DNA from: Arcicella aquatica
GTDB lineage: Bacteria; Bacteroidota; Bacteroidia; Cytophagales; Spirosomataceae
Assembly (NCBI RefSeq): GCF_034928825.1
Contig: NZ_JAYFUL010000002.1
Span: 124,001 to 188,000, forward strand
Length of the DNA stretch: 64,000 nucleotides
Direction: 5' to 3'
Part shown: in pieces, positions 62,328 through 64,000 of the stretch
How the letters are laid out: every line of letters begins with the position of its first letter
How positions within the stretch are numbered: the first letter of the stretch is position 1
Notes under the pieces: model-generated
What the model was told of the DNA's origin: nothing
The model's database searches: none
Seen by the model: only the letters and a program-made list of their open reading frames with translations
Position numbers and translations under genes: made by a program

Positions 62328-63779
62328 TTATTTCGTAGTAATCTGTGTTTCACGATATGGATATGGGAACTTCAGCGCGATTGTAGCAAATGAATTGGGT
62401 AATATATACGATTTTATAGCCTTTTCTTTAACAGCATGAGCCGTCATCACTGCTACTGCGTCGCCAGTACGCACTAAATCGAACCAACGGTGGTTTTCAA
62501 AAGCTAATTCTACTCTCCTTTCTTTCTTGATAGCGTCTCTCAAAGCCCCTTGCGACGTAATATCAGTCTGAGTTTTCACAGATAATCCTGCTCTTTGGCG
62601 AACTCTATTTAATAAATCAAAAGCTGTTTGATTGGGAAAACTAATTTCATTCAAAGCTTCGGCCTGCATCAGTAATACATCTGCTAAACGTGTTACAATA
62701 AAGTTATCGGCGGTATTATAACGCTCTAAATACGGAGGGTTAACGTACTTTTGGATATAGGGCACTACTTTTTTAGTAGTTGGGTCAACAAAAGTGGTAT
62801 TAATAGAGGCAACAAATCGTTTGTCATTTGCTTCATAAGTATCCATAAGGTCTTGGGTAGGAATATTCCAACCCGCAGCAGCCCCAGAGGCTAAAGCAAA
62901 ACCTGTAACGCTACTTCCAGCATTGAAAGGGGCAAATGAATAAGCAAAGTTGCTACTTTTGCCTCCTGGTCCTTCTACGTATTGAATTTCAAAGATAGAT
63001 TCAGCTGTGTTTTTCTTTTTAAAATTGTCGGCATAATTGGCATTTAACTGATAGCCTCCTTCTGCTTCAATATTTTTCAATAAATCATTGGCAGCGGTAT
63101 AATTCTTTTGAGTAAGATATACTTTTGCCAACAACGTTTTTGCTGCACCAGAGGTAGCTCTACCCAAATCTGCTGCTGCGTATTTGGCAGGCAGTTTGCT
63201 TGCTGCCACTGTAAAATCGTCGATGATGGCCTTATACACTTCTGCTTCGGCTACTCGTGGAGCAGTAGCGAAGGCTCCTTCTGGGGAGTTTACTTCTTTT
63301 AAAATCAAGGGGACATCACCAAATACTCTTGTTAAATTAAAGTAATAACTCGCTCTCAGAAAACGAGCTTCTCCCTCTAGTTGATTACGAGTAGCTTGGT
63401 CGAAAGTAGCTGATGATAATTTAGATAATAACAAATTACATCGACTGATTCCTAGATAACTTGCGCTAAAGAATGTTTGAAAATTGGAATTTTGGTCGTT
63501 CTCTCTGAACTCATCTAGTTCTTCTCGAATAGTTCCTGAGCGGTCACCTGTATTTTGCTGATACGAAGTATTATCAGAACGTAATTCAGCAAAAAGCCAT
63601 AGTGTACCAGTATAGATTCCTTGCAACGGTGAATAAGCAGCATTTACTGCCTGAATGTATTGGTCTTTGGTTTGGTAAAAATTATCGACCGAACCATTGG
63701 TATCTGGCGTTAGTTCAAGAAAGGAGTCCTTGCATGCAACTAAAACCAAAGAAAGTAATAATATCGTTATTTTTTTCAT
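62328..63779 (-). CDS. RagB/SusD family lipoprotein of the GH106 locus
   Basis: This 483-residue surface lipoprotein has a signal with lipobox (MKKITILLLSLVLVACKDSF, Cys about 16). Hallmarks are QYIQAVNAAYSPLQGIYTGT near the N-terminus, LEGEARFLRASYYFNLTRVF, and RLADVLLMQAEALNEISFP with IKKERRVELAFENHRWFDLV. It is a partner to the SusC whose end lies 13 bp upstream, and is followed on the same strand by the GH106-like gene. It likely binds rhamnose-containing glycan fragments, by inference from the hydrolase. Confidence 0.95.
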   Translation of the reverse strand: MKKITILLLSLVLVACKDSFLELTPDTNGSVDNFYQTKDQYIQAVNAAYSPLQGIYTGTLWLFAELRSDNTSYQQNTGDRSGTIREELDEFRENDQNSNFQTFFSASYLGISRCNLLLSKLSSATFDQATRNQLEGEARFLRASYYFNLTRVFGDVPLILKEVNSPEGAFATAPRVAEAEVYKAIIDDFTVAASKLPAKYAAADLGRATSGAAKTLLAKVYLTQKNYTAANDLLKNIEAEGGYQLNANYADNFKKKNTAESIFEIQYVEGPGGKSSNFAYSFAPFNAGSSVTGFALASGAAAGWNIPTQDLMDTYEANDKRFVASINTTFVDPTTKKVVPYIQKYVNPPYLERYNTADNFIVTRLADVLLMQAEALNEISFPNQTAFDLLNRVRQRAGLSVKTQTDITSQGALRDAIKKERRVELAFENHRWFDLVRTGDAVAVMTAHAVKEKAIKSYILPNSFATIALKFPYPYRETQITTK

Positions 63780-63792
63780 TTCGATTCAGCGA

Positions 63793-64000
63793 TTAAAATT
63801 TACAATTAATACCTACAGTATAAGTAGCCGCCACTGGGTAACTACCATAGTTTACACCCGGAGCTAGCGAATTGCTACCATTAAAACCTACTTCTGGGAA
63901 TGAACCCGTATATGGCGAAACAGTCAAAAGATTTTGTCCTGATACATAAGCTCTTAGTCCTTTAAAGTATTTCTTAGGTTTGAAGTTGTAGCCAATCGTG
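63793..64000 (-). CDS. SusC/RagA-family TonB-linked outer membrane protein, C-terminal fragment (5' part outside window)
   Basis: The frame is open from the right edge to a TAA at 63793-63795. It encodes the last 69 residues of a SusC barrel: YFKGLRAYVSGQNLLTVSPY, then YTGSFPEVGFNG and PVAATYTVGINCKF at the end. 'LRAYVSGQNLLT' is the near-C-terminal strand seen in almost all SusC proteins (compare LRIYVNANNIATW in the gene at 43613). It lies 13 bp before susD on the same strand. Confidence 0.9.
   Translation of the reverse strand, partial: TIGYNFKPKKYFKGLRAYVSGQNLLTVSPYTGSFPEVGFNGSNSLAPGVNYGSYPVAATYTVGINCKF

Noticed and set aside
1..64000. tRNA, rRNA, integrase or transposase genes marking an island
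   Set aside because: None was recognised on either strand by eye; the only mobile features are short noncoding elements.

Overview
The window looks like chromosome of an AT-rich Bacteroidota bacterium, most likely order Cytophagales (Spirosomaceae-like). The evidence is three SusC/SusD outer-membrane nutrient uptake pairs, two proteins with type IX secretion (T9SS) C-terminal sorting domains, FecI/FecR/STN signalling, several promoters of the Bacteroidetes type (TTG, about 17-20 nt, TAnnTTTG), and starts without Shine-Dalgarno sequences. The genus is inference. I saw no rRNA, tRNA, CRISPR array, prophage or intact transposase gene.

Layout. 1-3751: 3' part of a susC gene, then susD and a terminator. 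3885-7644: a T9SS-exported metalloprotease-like protein and accD. 7716-12335: a leftward metal-response cluster (HYC_CC_PP-type protein, TonB-dependent receptor, HMA-AraC fusion regulator, secreted HMA protein) followed by a lipoprotein. 12509-14176: DUF2752, TM2 and a Tat-exported sugar isomerase-like protein. 14292-20428: a giant T9SS repeat adhesin-like protein, obgE and adk. 20652-21659: a Gfo/Idh/MocA oxidoreductase. 21931-32600: rpoB and rpoC, with an unrelated membrane-protein gene lodged between them and a roughly 320-nt rpoB leader. 32958-38382: M28 peptidase, a lone Abi_C-like putative defence gene, a sterol-desaturase family enzyme and a phosphodiesterase/phosphatase. 38388-49035: a leftward regulated uptake locus (ECF sigma, FecR, STN-SusC, SusD, CRTAC/ASPIC lipoprotein). 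49262-55804: a divergent pair consisting of a DUF3299-like gene and an operon of ABC ATPase, TonB receptor and two ABC permeases. Both sides share one palindromic operator, and I infer zinc or iron control. 56049-58986: DinB, a PPOX-family protein and a divergent MocR/PdxR-type regulator. 59306-64000: a glycoside hydrolase of GH106 type with SusD and the end of a SusC, probably a glycan utilisation locus.

The most unusual content lies between the genes. Several families of short repeats recur: a repeat placed at the 3' ends of genes in sense orientation (TAGCTTTAAGC...GAGCTTTGAG), palindromes built on GACTT..AAGTC, heptamer-like GAGTGAAT tracts, a nested inverted repeat at 21741-21802, and a MITE-like element present twice in opposite orientation (41866-41951 and 55827-55988). 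Several ORFs can be extended upstream only to TTG codons or to implausible ATGs; I moved these starts inward to the ATG that begins a signal peptide or a conserved N-terminus.
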